Source of the DNA: an uncultured Collinsella sp.
Lineage (GTDB): Bacteria; Actinomycetota; Coriobacteriia; Coriobacteriales; Coriobacteriaceae
DNA length: 11,238 nucleotides
NCBI GenBank assembly: GCA_900555225.1
Contig: USKL01000027.1
Location: forward strand, 1 to 11,238
Direction of reading: 5' to 3'
The notes beneath the pieces are model-generated. The model had not been told where the DNA came from. It was given only the letters and a program-made list of their open reading frames with translations, and did not search any database. How positions within the stretch are numbered: position 1 is the first letter of the stretch; every line of letters begins with the position of its first letter. Below, piece after piece: positions 1 through 6,134 of the stretch. Position numbers and translations under genes: made by a program.

Positions 1-1533
1 GGCGGAAAAGCCGCAGAGCGTGAAAACATGCGAGATTTTTTCCGGGTCCTCCAGCACGAGCACGCGCTTGCCGTTGAGGTCGCTGGCGGTCGTTGCCCCG
101 GCAGCGGGTGCTGCAGAAGCGGCGGGGGAGTCGGCCTTCACGGCCTCGGCAGCAGCGCCGGCGGCAACGCTCTTGGCGTCAGCCTTGCCCTGGAAGGCAT
201 CGTTGAGCTTGGCGGCCTTCTCGGCGTTCTTGGCGGCGAGCTCCTCCTGGGAGATCTCGGCCTCCTCGGCGCACTTCTGGGCGTCATAGGCACGGAAGAA
301 CGGGTAGTACAGAACGAAGTCGACGACCAGGATAAGGGCGAGCATCACAAAAGCGAGCGGCTGGAAGCCCAGGCCCATGATGGTGCCGATGGGGCCGGGG
401 ACGGTCCAAGGCAGGGTGTACATAAAGCCGTTCATGCCCAAGAAGTCGATAAAGATCTTGAGGATCCAGATGTTGGCGATCGGGGCAAAGACAAACGGGA
501 CAAAGAAGACGGGGTTGAGCACGATGGGCGCGGCGAACAGCAGCGGCTCGTTGACGGCAAAGCAGACGGGGACGATGGCGGCCTTACCGACGGCGCGCAT
601 CTCCTGAGACTTGGCCAGGAAGCAGAACATAAAGACCAGGACGAGCGTGGCGCCGGTGCCGCCCATGCAGACGACGAAGTACTGGGCACCCTGGGTCAGG
701 ACAGCGGAAGCGTGCTGGCCGGCCTGGAACGCAGCCAGGTTGTCGGTCATGTTGGCAACGAGGGCGGCGGCGATGGCGGGCTCGACGATCGAGGGGCCGT
801 GGACGCCCACGAACCAGAACAGGCTCATAGCGCCGTAGATCACAGCAAGGCCGATGTAGCCGTCGGCAGCGGTGAACAGGGGCTGGAACACCTGGATGAC
901 GCCCTGGCCAAAGCAGAAGCCAAAAGCAGCGCGGAAGGCGATGTCAAAGACCCAAAAGACGGTGATGCAGACGGAGAAGGGGATGATGTCCTTAAAGGTC
1001 TGCGAGATGTTGGGCGGAACCTGCTCGGGCATCTTGACGGTGATGTTGCGCTTAATGAAGAACTTGTAGATGATGCCGGTCACAAACGCAGCGATAAAGG
1101 CGGTCAGCAGGCCTTTGGAACCAAGGTAGGTGGTGTTGAAGCCGCTGGCAGCGTCCGTGGCGATCGTGTCGCTCGAAAGGAGCAAGAAGCCGATGATGGC
1201 CGCGCACATGCACGAGATGAAGTTGATCTGGTTGTTCTTGGGCAGATCGCGGTTCTGAGCGTCGGCGAAGTGCTTGGCCGTGGTGGCGGCACAGGCGATG
1301 GCCAGGATGCCCATGGAGTAGTTGTAGCACTTCCATAGGGCGTTGTTGATGTCATCGGGCCAGTAGAAACCCCAGATATTGGGAACCGAGGCTACCAGGC
1401 AGAAGATGGACGAGAAGATGATGATGGGGATGACGGAGATAAAACCGTCGCGGATCGCCTTGAGGTACTTGTTGCGGGCGATCGCGTTGAAAAAGGGCTG
1501 CCCCTTTTCGATGATGGCGATGAGTTGCTCCAT
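1..1533 (-). CDS. lacE: Lactose-type PTS EIIC(B) component, 3' end outside the window
   Basis: Membrane permease of the lactose/cellobiose (Lac) PTS family. It should move lactose or galactose across the membrane while phosphorylating it with phosphate passed from EIIA (LacF). 511 codons are visible. The EIIC part spans about residues 1-415, with many hydrophobic segments (for example 31-50, 107-121, 142-160, 183-205, 283-305, 335-355, 393-412). Conserved family positions are seen in GVHGPSIVEP (His245, near 241-252) and FAVNEPLLF (Asn328, Glu329), which correspond to the substrate-contacting His and Glu of ChbC-like porters. An Ala/Glu/Lys-rich linker (about 420-485) leads to NGKRVLVL, which looks like the first strand of an EIIB domain, so this is probably an EIICB fusion. 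The usual Cys-Ala-Gly-Gly-Gly-Thr-Ser loop does not follow directly within the window. The start ATG (1533-1531) follows an AGGAG at 1544-1540. It is divergent from lacI. The substrate could also be another beta-disaccharide, but the lac neighbours favour lactose. Confidence 0.9.
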   Translation of the reverse strand, partial: MEQLIAIIEKGQPFFNAIARNKYLKAIRDGFISVIPIIIFSSIFCLVASVPNIWGFYWPDDINNALWKCYNYSMGILAIACAATTAKHFADAQNRDLPKNNQINFISCMCAAIIGFLLLSSDTIATDAASGFNTTYLGSKGLLTAFIAAFVTGIIYKFFIKRNITVKMPEQVPPNISQTFKDIIPFSVCITVFWVFDIAFRAAFGFCFGQGVIQVFQPLFTAADGYIGLAVIYGAMSLFWFVGVHGPSIVEPAIAAALVANMTDNLAAFQAGQHASAVLTQGAQYFVVCMGGTGATLVLVFMFCFLAKSQEMRAVGKAAIVPVCFAVNEPLLFAAPIVLNPVFFVPFVFAPIANIWILKIFIDFLGMNGFMYTLPWTVPGPIGTIMGLGFQPLAFVMLALILVVDFVLYYPFFRAYDAQKCAEEAEISQEELAAKNAEKAAKLNDAFQGKADAKSVAAGAAAEAVKADSPAASAAPAAGATTASDLNGKRVLVLEDPEKISHVFTLCGFSA

Positions 1534-1566
1534 GCAATGCTCCTAAGAGTCGGTGGGTTAGCAACG

Positions 1567-1594
1567 ATGGTAGCTTTTGGCGTCCGGTTGCCAA
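1567..1594 (-). promoter_or_regulatory. Candidate lacE promoter
   Basis: On the minus strand TTGGCA (1594-1589) is followed after 16 bp by TACCAT (1572-1567), giving a moderate sigma-70-type match. The -35 box overlaps the edge of operator site 1, so a bound LacI-family protein would block it. This is a motif reading only. Confidence 0.35.
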
Positions 1595-1615
1595 AATGTT
1601 GACGTTGCCATTTTG
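1591..1615. promoter_or_regulatory. LacI-type operator-like site 1 (lacE side)
   Basis: Imperfect palindrome with arms AAAATG (1593-1598) and CATTTT (1609-1614) around a central CG at 1603-1604; 8 of 11 position pairs match. The core on the minus strand is ATGGCAACGTCAACAT, nearly the same as sites 2 and 3. A central CG is typical of LacI-family operators, and the site abuts the predicted lacE -35 box. Confidence 0.65.
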
Positions 1616-1714
1616 CGACACAAAAAAAGACGCGAACCGGTGGTTCCTGTGCCTGCGAACCGTCGATTCCTTACGCGTAAACGTTTGAGCCGCCCGGTGG
1701 CTCTGTGCTTGCAC

Positions 1715-1733
1715 AATGGCAACGTTAACATTT
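1715..1733. promoter_or_regulatory. LacI-type operator-like site 2
   Basis: AATGGCAACGTTAACATTT, with a central CG at 1723-1724. It matches site 1 in inverted orientation at 15 of the 16 core bases. The centre lies 120 bp from site 1 and 145 bp from site 3, spacings that would allow looping by a tetrameric or paired dimeric regulator. Confidence 0.65.
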
Positions 1734-1818
1734 GGTAGACAAAAGCCGTTCGGGGAAGCAAAAATGTCGGTGAACGGTAGGTTTTGGGTGGTGAGCGTAT
1801 GGTGGGGGAGGCGTTGGA

Positions 1819-1824
1819 TATACT
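1819..1824 (+). promoter_or_regulatory. Candidate -10 box of lacI
   Basis: TATACT, one mismatch from TATAAT, lies about 67 bp before the lacI start. No good -35 hexamer is seen at 16-18 bp. The same hexamer occurs before the membrane-protein gene (3625-3630) and, on the minus strand, before the ATPase gene. If used, operator-like site 3 would lie in the early transcript. Confidence 0.35.
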
Positions 1825-1858
1825 TGAAGGCGTTTCATTTGACTGCGTAGGGTGCCAC

Positions 1859-1876
1859 CAATGGCATCGTTGACAT
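1859..1876. promoter_or_regulatory. LacI-type operator-like site 3 (lacI leader)
   Basis: AATGGCATCGTTGACAT, with a central CG at 1868-1869, matches site 2 at 14 of the 16 core bases. It lies 15 bp upstream of the lacI ATG and touches its weak ribosome-binding region, so it would suit self-repression by LacI. Confidence 0.6.
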
Positions 1877-1890
1877 AGAAAGATCGACCT

Positions 1891-2895
1891 ATGGCCGCTG
1901 TTAAAAAATCGGTATCCGTCAAAGACGTGGCGCGCCTCGCGGGCGTCTCGGAGCAGACGGTCTCGCGCACCGTGCACGATTCGCCCAGTGTGCGCCCCGA
2001 GACCAAGGAACGCGTGCGTGCCGCCATGCGCGAGCTGGGGTATCGCCCCAATTTTGCCGGTCGATCGCTGCGCCGTGGCAAGTTTAAGACCGTCGGCGTC
2101 GCCATGTTCAACATTACCGGTACCGGCAACCTCGACCGTATGGAGGGTTTTGCCGCCGCGGCCGACAAACATGGCTATGCCATCACCCTCACTAAAGTAG
2201 ATGGACATCCCTATACCCTCGAGAGCGCATCGTCGCGTATGAGCGCGCTGCCGGTAGACGGCATGGTCGTGATCATGAATCGCATGCCGGCGGACTTTGG
2301 CACCTTCGAGCCGCTGCCCGGCATGCAGACGGTGCTCGTTACGATGCTGGAGCACCCGCTCTGTTCAACGGTCGATAACGACCAGTTCGATTGCTCGCGC
2401 CAGATGGTCGAGTACTTGCTGGGGCGGGGGCACAAAACCGTGCACTTTATCTCGTGTCCCGAGCGCTCGCTTTCGGGCATGCGGCGCGAGGAAGGCTGGC
2501 GCGAGACATTGCGCGCGCATGGTATTGAACCGCCGCGACTCATCCGTGGGGATTGGACGGCACAGAGCGGATATGCTGCCGGTCAGGCTCTGGCGGAAGA
2601 TCCGACCTGTACGGCCATTTATGCTTCCAACGATGCCATGGCCTACGGCTGCATTCGCGGGCTCGAGTCGTGCGGAAGGCGTGTGCCCGAGGACGTGAGC
2701 GTGGTGGGTGTTGATGACAGCCTGGGCGATATCGTGCCCGACCGTCGCCTGACCACGGTGCGCTTTGACAACAAGCGCGTCGGCATGTGGGCCGTCGACA
2801 AGATTGCCAGCGCCGATGGGGGTGCGTCTGGCGTGGAGCACATGCTGATTCCCGGTGTGCTCGTAGAGGGCGATACGGTGCGCGATTTGCGTTAG
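1891..2895 (+). CDS. LacI-family transcriptional regulator
   Basis: A 334-residue DNA-binding regulator of normal LacI-family length. Residues 8-28 form the helix-turn-helix (VKDVARLAGVSEQTVSRTV), and 51-62 (YRPNFAGRSLRR) carries the hinge helix with Leu60 at the position that inserts into the central CG step of family operators. The rest is a periplasmic-binding-protein-like sugar-sensing domain with typical segments VDGMVVIMNR, a DNDQ segment, YASNDAMAYG and VPEDVSVVGVDD. The ATG at 1891 is chosen because the HTH begins at once after it; the ribosome-binding site is weak. It is divergent from lacE, and operator-like sites at both promoters point to control of lacE and of itself. The effector is unknown; a lactose- or galactose-related sugar is an inference from position. 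It is not an orthologue of the DeoR-type LacR that controls many Gram-positive lac operons. Confidence 0.93.
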   Translation: MAAVKKSVSVKDVARLAGVSEQTVSRTVHDSPSVRPETKERVRAAMRELGYRPNFAGRSLRRGKFKTVGVAMFNITGTGNLDRMEGFAAAADKHGYAITLTKVDGHPYTLESASSRMSALPVDGMVVIMNRMPADFGTFEPLPGMQTVLVTMLEHPLCSTVDNDQFDCSRQMVEYLLGRGHKTVHFISCPERSLSGMRREEGWRETLRAHGIEPPRLIRGDWTAQSGYAAGQALAEDPTCTAIYASNDAMAYGCIRGLESCGRRVPEDVSVVGVDDSLGDIVPDRRLTTVRFDNKRVGMWAVDKIASADGGASGVEHMLIPGVLVEGDTVRDLR

Positions 2896-3109
2896 GGTGC
2901 GGCCCTGTTTGGGTTGCCGCTAATTGTGTTCGATATTGTTCAGATTGGTTTAAAAACCGTTCACGGGCGAAAAGTGACCGTTCATAGTTCGAAATTACGT
3001 TTTGAGCTGTTCTTTTTTGTTTGAATGTTATTGTTTCTGTCATACACAACGCAGCGCGTATGCCCGGACGCGATGCTCTCCATTGGTTCATATGTGAAAG
3101 GAACGCAAT
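2896..3109 (+). promoter_or_regulatory. lacF control region with GTTC repeats
   Basis: A 214-bp AT-rich gap upstream of lacF. GTTC occurs in one orientation at 2928, 2938, 2959, 2980, 2987, 3009 and 3086. The first four are 10, 21 and 21 bp apart, so they sit on one face of the helix. The box TGTTCGATATTGTTCAGAT (2927-2945) matches a box at the lacA promoter at 15 of 19 bases. ACCGTTCAC (2956-2964) and ACCGTTCAT (2977-2985) form a 21-bp direct repeat. A T-rich stretch with TTTGTTTGAATG follows at 3017-3028. No clear -10/-35 pair or lacI terminator was found. lacF has the ribosome-binding site AAAGGA at 3097-3102. Confidence 0.6.
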
Positions 3110-3448
3110 ATGGCAACCAAAGAAGAAATCTCGATGGTTGGATTCGAGATCGTCGCATACGCAGGTGACGCCCAGACCGATCTGCTTGCAGCGCTCGATG
3201 CTGCTCGCGAGGGTGACTTTGAGAAGGCCGAACAGCTGCACAAGGATGCCAGCGATGCGCTCATCGGTGCCCACGACACGCAGACCAAACTGCTTTCGCA
3301 GGAGGCCGGCGGTGGCGAGATGGAGATGACCTTCATCATGGCTCACGCTCAGGACACTCTCATGACCACCATGATCCTGGAGAAGCAGGCCCGCTTTACC
3401 ATCGATGCCTACAAGCGCATCGCCGAGCTCGAGGCCAAGCTCGCCTAA
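3110..3448 (+). CDS. lacF: Lactose-specific PTS EIIA component
   Basis: A 112-residue soluble PTS EIIA of the Lac/chitobiose family (PF02255), of typical length (about 105-115). It takes phosphate from HPr and passes it to the EIIB domain of LacE. The conserved GFEIVAYAGDA (11-21) is followed by GDFEKAEQLHKDA (35-47), AHDTQTKLL (54-62) and the active-site segment MAHAQDTLMTT (77-87). His79 is the expected phosphorylated residue and Asp82 the expected metal ligand at the trimer centre. The start is supported by AAAGGA 7 bp upstream. It is a stand-alone transcription unit closed by a terminator and separated from lacE by the divergent lacI. A chitobiose EIIA is the alternative, but the lac neighbours favour LacF. 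Confidence 0.93.
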   Translation: MATKEEISMVGFEIVAYAGDAQTDLLAALDAAREGDFEKAEQLHKDASDALIGAHDTQTKLLSQEAGGGEMEMTFIMAHAQDTLMTTMILEKQARFTIDAYKRIAELEAKLA

Positions 3449-3475
3449 CGAGCCCTCACAACCAAGTCCCCTTCC

Positions 3476-3510
3476 AAAAGCCCTGCCGCTACCCGCGGCA
3501 GGGCTTTTTC
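3476..3510 (+). terminator. Rho-independent terminator of lacF
   Basis: Perfect stem CCCTGCCGC (3481-3489) / GCGGCAGGG (3495-3503) with loop TACCC, extended by AAAAG against CTTTTT. The T run (3505-3509) gives a classic intrinsic terminator 28 bp after the lacF stop. Confidence 0.9.
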
Positions 3511-3539
3511 TGTTCTCCTCCCCGCAGCTCATCCCGAGA

Positions 3540-3572
3540 TAGTCATTGGGTCTTAAACGACTAGTCATTGGG
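3540..3572. repeat. Pair of direct repeats TAGTCATTGGG
   Basis: TAGTCATTGGG occurs at 3540-3550 and 3562-3572, a 22-bp period, with the palindrome GACTAGTC at 3559-3566 overlapping the second copy. GGGGACAGTCTTG follows (3570-3582). The pair lies between the lacF terminator and the next promoter. It could be a regulatory site or the remains of an interspersed repeat. Confidence 0.45.
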
Positions 3573-3624
3573 GACAGTCTTGGTGCGCTCTGTTCGTCTT
3601 CCCGTTCGTTTTTTGCTCGGTGGG

Positions 3625-3630
3625 TATACT
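3625..3630 (+). promoter_or_regulatory. Candidate -10 box of the membrane-protein gene
   Basis: TATACT lies 38 bp upstream of the ATG at 3669, with no convincing -35 hexamer. Because the preceding gene ends in a terminator, a promoter is expected here. Confidence 0.45.
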
Positions 3631-3668
3631 TTCTTTCGCATTAAACGCCGGACTGAGGAGGTATCCAA

Positions 3669-4691
3669 ATGCCGGATAACGGGTCAATACAAAAAAGAGA
3701 CGCGCACGAGATGGCTCATGGACGTCCTGTCCAGATAACCGAGCACACGACGGTAACCGAGCTGCAGCCCAGCCTGTCCGATGTCGTGTGCGCAAACAAA
3801 AAGCTGCAGATTGGCCTTATCGTTGCGCTCGTGGTACTGGCGCTGCTGTCGGGCTTTGTAGCTCGTCCGCATTTCGCCGATACCAAAACTTGGGACTCCA
3901 CCATCGAGGTCATCGATCAAAAGAAGGGCAATGTTTTGGCGCTCACGACCTCGTGCGTGGCGCTGTCTGCGGGCATTACCGCGCTGCCGGGTGATACGGG
4001 AACGCCGGTTGCCGAGCAGCTCGCACAGCTTTCAGGCAACCTTGGTATCGTGCTTGCCGTGCTATACCTAGAGAAATATTTGCTAACGATTTTGTGGTCA
4101 GTTGGCTTGGGCATCTTAATCCCGTTTGCGTTGGTGCTCTTTGCGGTGTCGCTCGGCATTCACGGGCGCTGGAGCACGAGCGCTGTCCTGCGCCGTGTGG
4201 CGACACGCGTGCTGGTAGTTGCCGTGATCGGCATGGCGTTGGTGCCTGCAAGCGTTTGGGTGTCGCAGAAGGTCGATGAAACGTATCGCGTAAGTATTGA
4301 GCAAGCTGAGCAAAAGGCTGCGGACGCGGCCGACACCACGGACAAATCAGCCGAGACCAGCTCAAAATCGAATAAGAAAAAATCCGAGGCCACGGAGTCC
4401 AAAAACGTGCTCGAGCAGTTGACTGACGGGGCCTCGAGCCTGGTCACGTCGGTGACCAGCGGCGCTAAGCAGATGACCGACGAGATCGTGCAGCAGGTGA
4501 CCGACCTCATCGAAGGCGTCATCGTCATGATCGTGACCTCGTGTGTGATTCCTCTACTGGTGCTCGTGGCGTTCCTATGGCTAGGACACGTGCTGCTGGG
4601 GATCGATATCTCCGGTCCCGCGAACTATCTGACGGGTCGTTTCTTGAGCACTCCGTCCAGACATGCCAAGAAGAGCGGGCAGTCTGAGTAG
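3669..4691 (+). CDS. Uncharacterised multi-pass membrane protein
   Basis: A 340-residue protein whose family I do not recognise. A polar N-terminus (1-45) precedes a strong membrane segment at about 46-64. Further hydrophobic stretches lie near 88-106, 123-136, 138-163, 178-197 and 282-311. Between the last two is a soluble region (about 200-280) rich in Ala, Glu, Lys, Ser and Thr that is likely helical, with a lysine cluster (NKKKS, 235-239). The C-terminus is basic and polar. There is no signal peptidase motif, enzyme motif or transporter signature. The start follows a perfect GAGGAGG (3655-3661) at good spacing. It lies between the lacF terminator and its own strong terminator, so it is a separate transcription unit within the lac locus. 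A sugar-related role is not shown by the sequence. The reading frame is intact and well translated, so it is a real gene. Confidence 0.85.
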   Translation: MPDNGSIQKRDAHEMAHGRPVQITEHTTVTELQPSLSDVVCANKKLQIGLIVALVVLALLSGFVARPHFADTKTWDSTIEVIDQKKGNVLALTTSCVALSAGITALPGDTGTPVAEQLAQLSGNLGIVLAVLYLEKYLLTILWSVGLGILIPFALVLFAVSLGIHGRWSTSAVLRRVATRVLVVAVIGMALVPASVWVSQKVDETYRVSIEQAEQKAADAADTTDKSAETSSKSNKKKSEATESKNVLEQLTDGASSLVTSVTSGAKQMTDEIVQQVTDLIEGVIVMIVTSCVIPLLVLVAFLWLGHVLLGIDISGPANYLTGRFLSTPSRHAKKSGQSE

Positions 4692-4725
4692 GCGGCAAAG
4701 CGATCCTTGGAAGATCAACCGTGAG

Positions 4726-4762
4726 AAGGGCGGCCGAGACGAGTTCTCGGCCGCCCTTTTGT
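4726..4762 (+). terminator. Rho-independent terminator of the membrane-protein gene
   Basis: Perfect 12-bp stem GGGCGGCCGAGA (4728-4739) / TCTCGGCCGCCC (4745-4756), loop CGAGT, flanked by AA and TTTT. It separates the membrane-protein gene from the lacA transcription unit. Confidence 0.9.
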
Positions 4763-4818
4763 TTGTTGAACACATGGTCGCTACGTCCGTGCCCAGTCCA
4801 AACGGTCAGCAATCATCT

Positions 4819-4846
4819 GTGAACGGTATTTGTTCAGAAAAGAACA
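4819..4846. promoter_or_regulatory. Upstream operator-like cluster of lacA
   Basis: GTGAACGGTA (4819-4828) is identical to a 10-mer in the lacE-lacI gap (1770-1779); its complement contains ACCGTTCAC, also found before lacF (2956-2964). It is followed by the inverted repeat TGTTC-AGAAAA-GAACA (4831-4846), centred 56 bp upstream of the main dyad at the lacA promoter. Confidence 0.5.
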
Positions 4847-4864
4847 AAGATAAACAAATAATTC

Positions 4865-4913
4865 TTGCAGTTACTGTTCGAATGTGTTCAAATAAACATG
4901 AACAGTGAAGAAC
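4865..4913 (+). promoter_or_regulatory. lacA promoter with symmetric double-half-site operator
   Basis: TTGCAG (4865-4870), a 17-bp spacer and TCAAAT (4888-4893) make a reasonable sigma-70-type promoter. Over it lies a symmetric array: GTTC (4876-4879), GTTC (4886-4889), GAAC (4900-4903) and GAAC (4910-4913), all centred on 4894.5. The inner arms are perfect (TGTTCA 4885-4890, TGAACA 4899-4904). Half-sites on each side are 10 bp apart. TGTTCG resembles half-sites of DeoR-family proteins such as GlpR. Overlap with the -10 box suggests repression. Confidence 0.6.
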
Positions 4914-4998
4914 CGCACATTCAGATGCCCGGACCTGAACGCGATTCAACACTTCCAAACAGAAACTACGCACCTGCGTATCTCTCAAGGAGGATGTC

Positions 4999-5427
4999 AT
5001 GAGGGTTGTAATCGCTTCCGATGCCGACGGTATGTCGATGAAGGAGTCCATCAAGGAGATGCTCATCGCCGACGGTCACGAGGTCGTCGACTATTCCGAG
5101 ACCCCTGCCGCGGACTTTGTCGATTCCGCGACCGCCGTTGCCAAGGACCTGCTGGAGCACAAGGATTCCCAGGGCTTCGCATTCGATAAGTACGGCGTCG
5201 GCTCCTATATGGCCGCCGTCAAGATTAAGGGCATGGTCGTCGCCAACATTTCCGACGAGCGTTCCGCCTACATGACCCGCGAGCACAACGGCTCGCGCAT
5301 GGTCACCATGGGCCCGGGCGTTGTGGGCACCGAGGTTGCCAAGAAGATCGCCCGCGAGTTCCTGCGCGCCCAGTACGCCGGCGGCCGTCACCAGATCCGT
5401 GTCGACATGCTCAACAAGATGGCCTAA
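4999..5427 (+). CDS. lacA: Galactose-6-phosphate isomerase subunit LacA
   Basis: A 142-residue subunit of the heteromeric LacAB isomerase that converts D-galactose-6-phosphate to D-tagatose-6-phosphate in the cytoplasm. The length equals that of the Staphylococcus aureus LacA I recall, and the match is strong throughout: DFVDSATAVAKD (39-50), VAVKIKGM-type segment, SDERSAYMTREHNGSRM (about 85-101) and the C-terminal GGRHQIRVDMLNKM. The fold is RpiB/LacAB-like, but the catalytic Cys-Gly-Thr loop of RpiB is absent, as expected for LacA; LacB supplies it. The start follows AAGGAGGA at 4987-4994. It is the first gene of the lacA-lacB-lacX-lacC run, about 100 bp downstream of the predicted promoter. 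Confidence 0.96.
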   Translation: MRVVIASDADGMSMKESIKEMLIADGHEVVDYSETPAADFVDSATAVAKDLLEHKDSQGFAFDKYGVGSYMAAVKIKGMVVANISDERSAYMTREHNGSRMVTMGPGVVGTEVAKKIAREFLRAQYAGGRHQIRVDMLNKMA

Positions 5428-5490
5428 CGAGAGCCACTGAGAACTCGAACTTCTACCTCAACTTGTGAATTCAGACGAAAGGACGTTCTG

Positions 5491-6015
5491 ATGAAGAAGA
5501 CCATCGCAATCGGTTGCGACCATATCGTTACGGACGAGAAGATCTATCTGGCCGACCGCCTGGAGCAGGCTGGCTACAAGGTGCTCGACTGCGGCACCTA
5601 CAGCCACACCCGTACGCACTATCCCATCTACGGTAAGGCCGTGGGCGAGGCTGTTGCCAGCGGCAAGGCCGACTTTGGCGTGGCCCTGTGCGGCACCGGC
5701 ATCGGCATCACCAACGCCGTCAACAAGGTTCCCGGCGCCCGTTGCGCCCTGGTCCGCGACATGACCTCTGCCCTGTATGCCCGTCGCGAGCTCAACGCCA
5801 ACATCGTGGGCTTTGGCGGCAAGATCACCGGCGAGTTCCTGATGGCCGATATCATGCTTGCCTTCCTGGAGGAGCCCTACGAGAAGACTCCCGAGCACGA
5901 CGCCCTGATCGCCAAGATCGATGCCTGCAACAAGGCCGACGCCGAGGCTCAGGCTGACCCGCACTTCTTTGACGAGTTCCTCGAGAAGTGGGACCGCGGC
6001 GAATACCACGATTAG
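5491..6015 (+). CDS. lacB: Galactose-6-phosphate isomerase subunit LacB
   Basis: A 174-residue partner of LacA, close to the usual 171. The RpiB-like catalytic features are present: [10 protein letters not shown] (8-17), HTRTHYP (39-45), and the loop [16 protein letters not shown] starting at Cys67 with Thr69, the expected catalytic positions by analogy with RpiB. The C-terminal [13 protein letters not shown] is a hallmark of LacB. The start follows AAAGGA at 5478-5483. It lies 63 bp after lacA with no terminator between, so the two are co-transcribed, as required for their joint active site. Confidence 0.96.
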   Translation: MKKTIAIGCDHIVTDEKIYLADRLEQAGYKVLDCGTYSHTRTHYPIYGKAVGEAVASGKADFGVALCGTGIGITNAVNKVPGARCALVRDMTSALYARRELNANIVGFGGKITGEFLMADIMLAFLEEPYEKTPEHDALIAKIDACNKADAEAQADPHFFDEFLEKWDRGEYHD

Positions 6016-6134
6016 CGGGTATCCGGCGTAATTAACTAGTCCGTTGACGGCTCGCGTTTCTGTGAGGGGGCGCGGGCCGGTTTTCTATCAGCCCTATTGA
6101 CTTGGCAGGCTGTCGTAAGAAAGGGAAGGCTCCT

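Larger units (their letters stand above)
1534..1890. promoter_or_regulatory. Divergent lacE-lacI control region
   Basis: This 357-bp gap between the divergent lacE and lacI start codons holds no credible gene. It carries three LacI-type operator-like palindromes (listed separately) and a perfect 10-bp palindrome TTACGCGTAA at 1671-1680 running into AAACGTTT at 1679-1686. It also has an inverted repeat GAACC-GGT-GGTTC at 1634-1646 and the 10-mer GTGAACGGTA at 1770-1779, which recurs upstream of lacA. AAACGTTT with a central CG resembles the core of PurR/CcpA-type operators, but the flanks match poorly, so that reading is tentative. Confidence 0.75.

Noticed and set aside
28..1338. Long plus-strand open frame of 436 codons
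   Set aside because: It lies antisense to lacE; its translation is Gly/Asp/His-rich with no domain, a typical shadow of a GC-rich gene. The minus strand gives a clear PTS permease.
2540..3568. Minus-strand open frame of 342 codons across lacI and lacF
   Set aside because: It crosses two supported genes and a control region, and its translation resembles no family.
4999..6015. Reading lacA/lacB as ribose-5-phosphate isomerase B genes
   Set aside because: Two adjacent subunits with LacA- and LacB-specific C-termini, next to lacC and the lactose PTS genes, support galactose-6-phosphate isomerase.
6102..6134. TTG start giving an 11-residue longer LacX
   Set aside because: No ribosome-binding site before it, while the ATG at 6135 has one and fits the family N-terminus.
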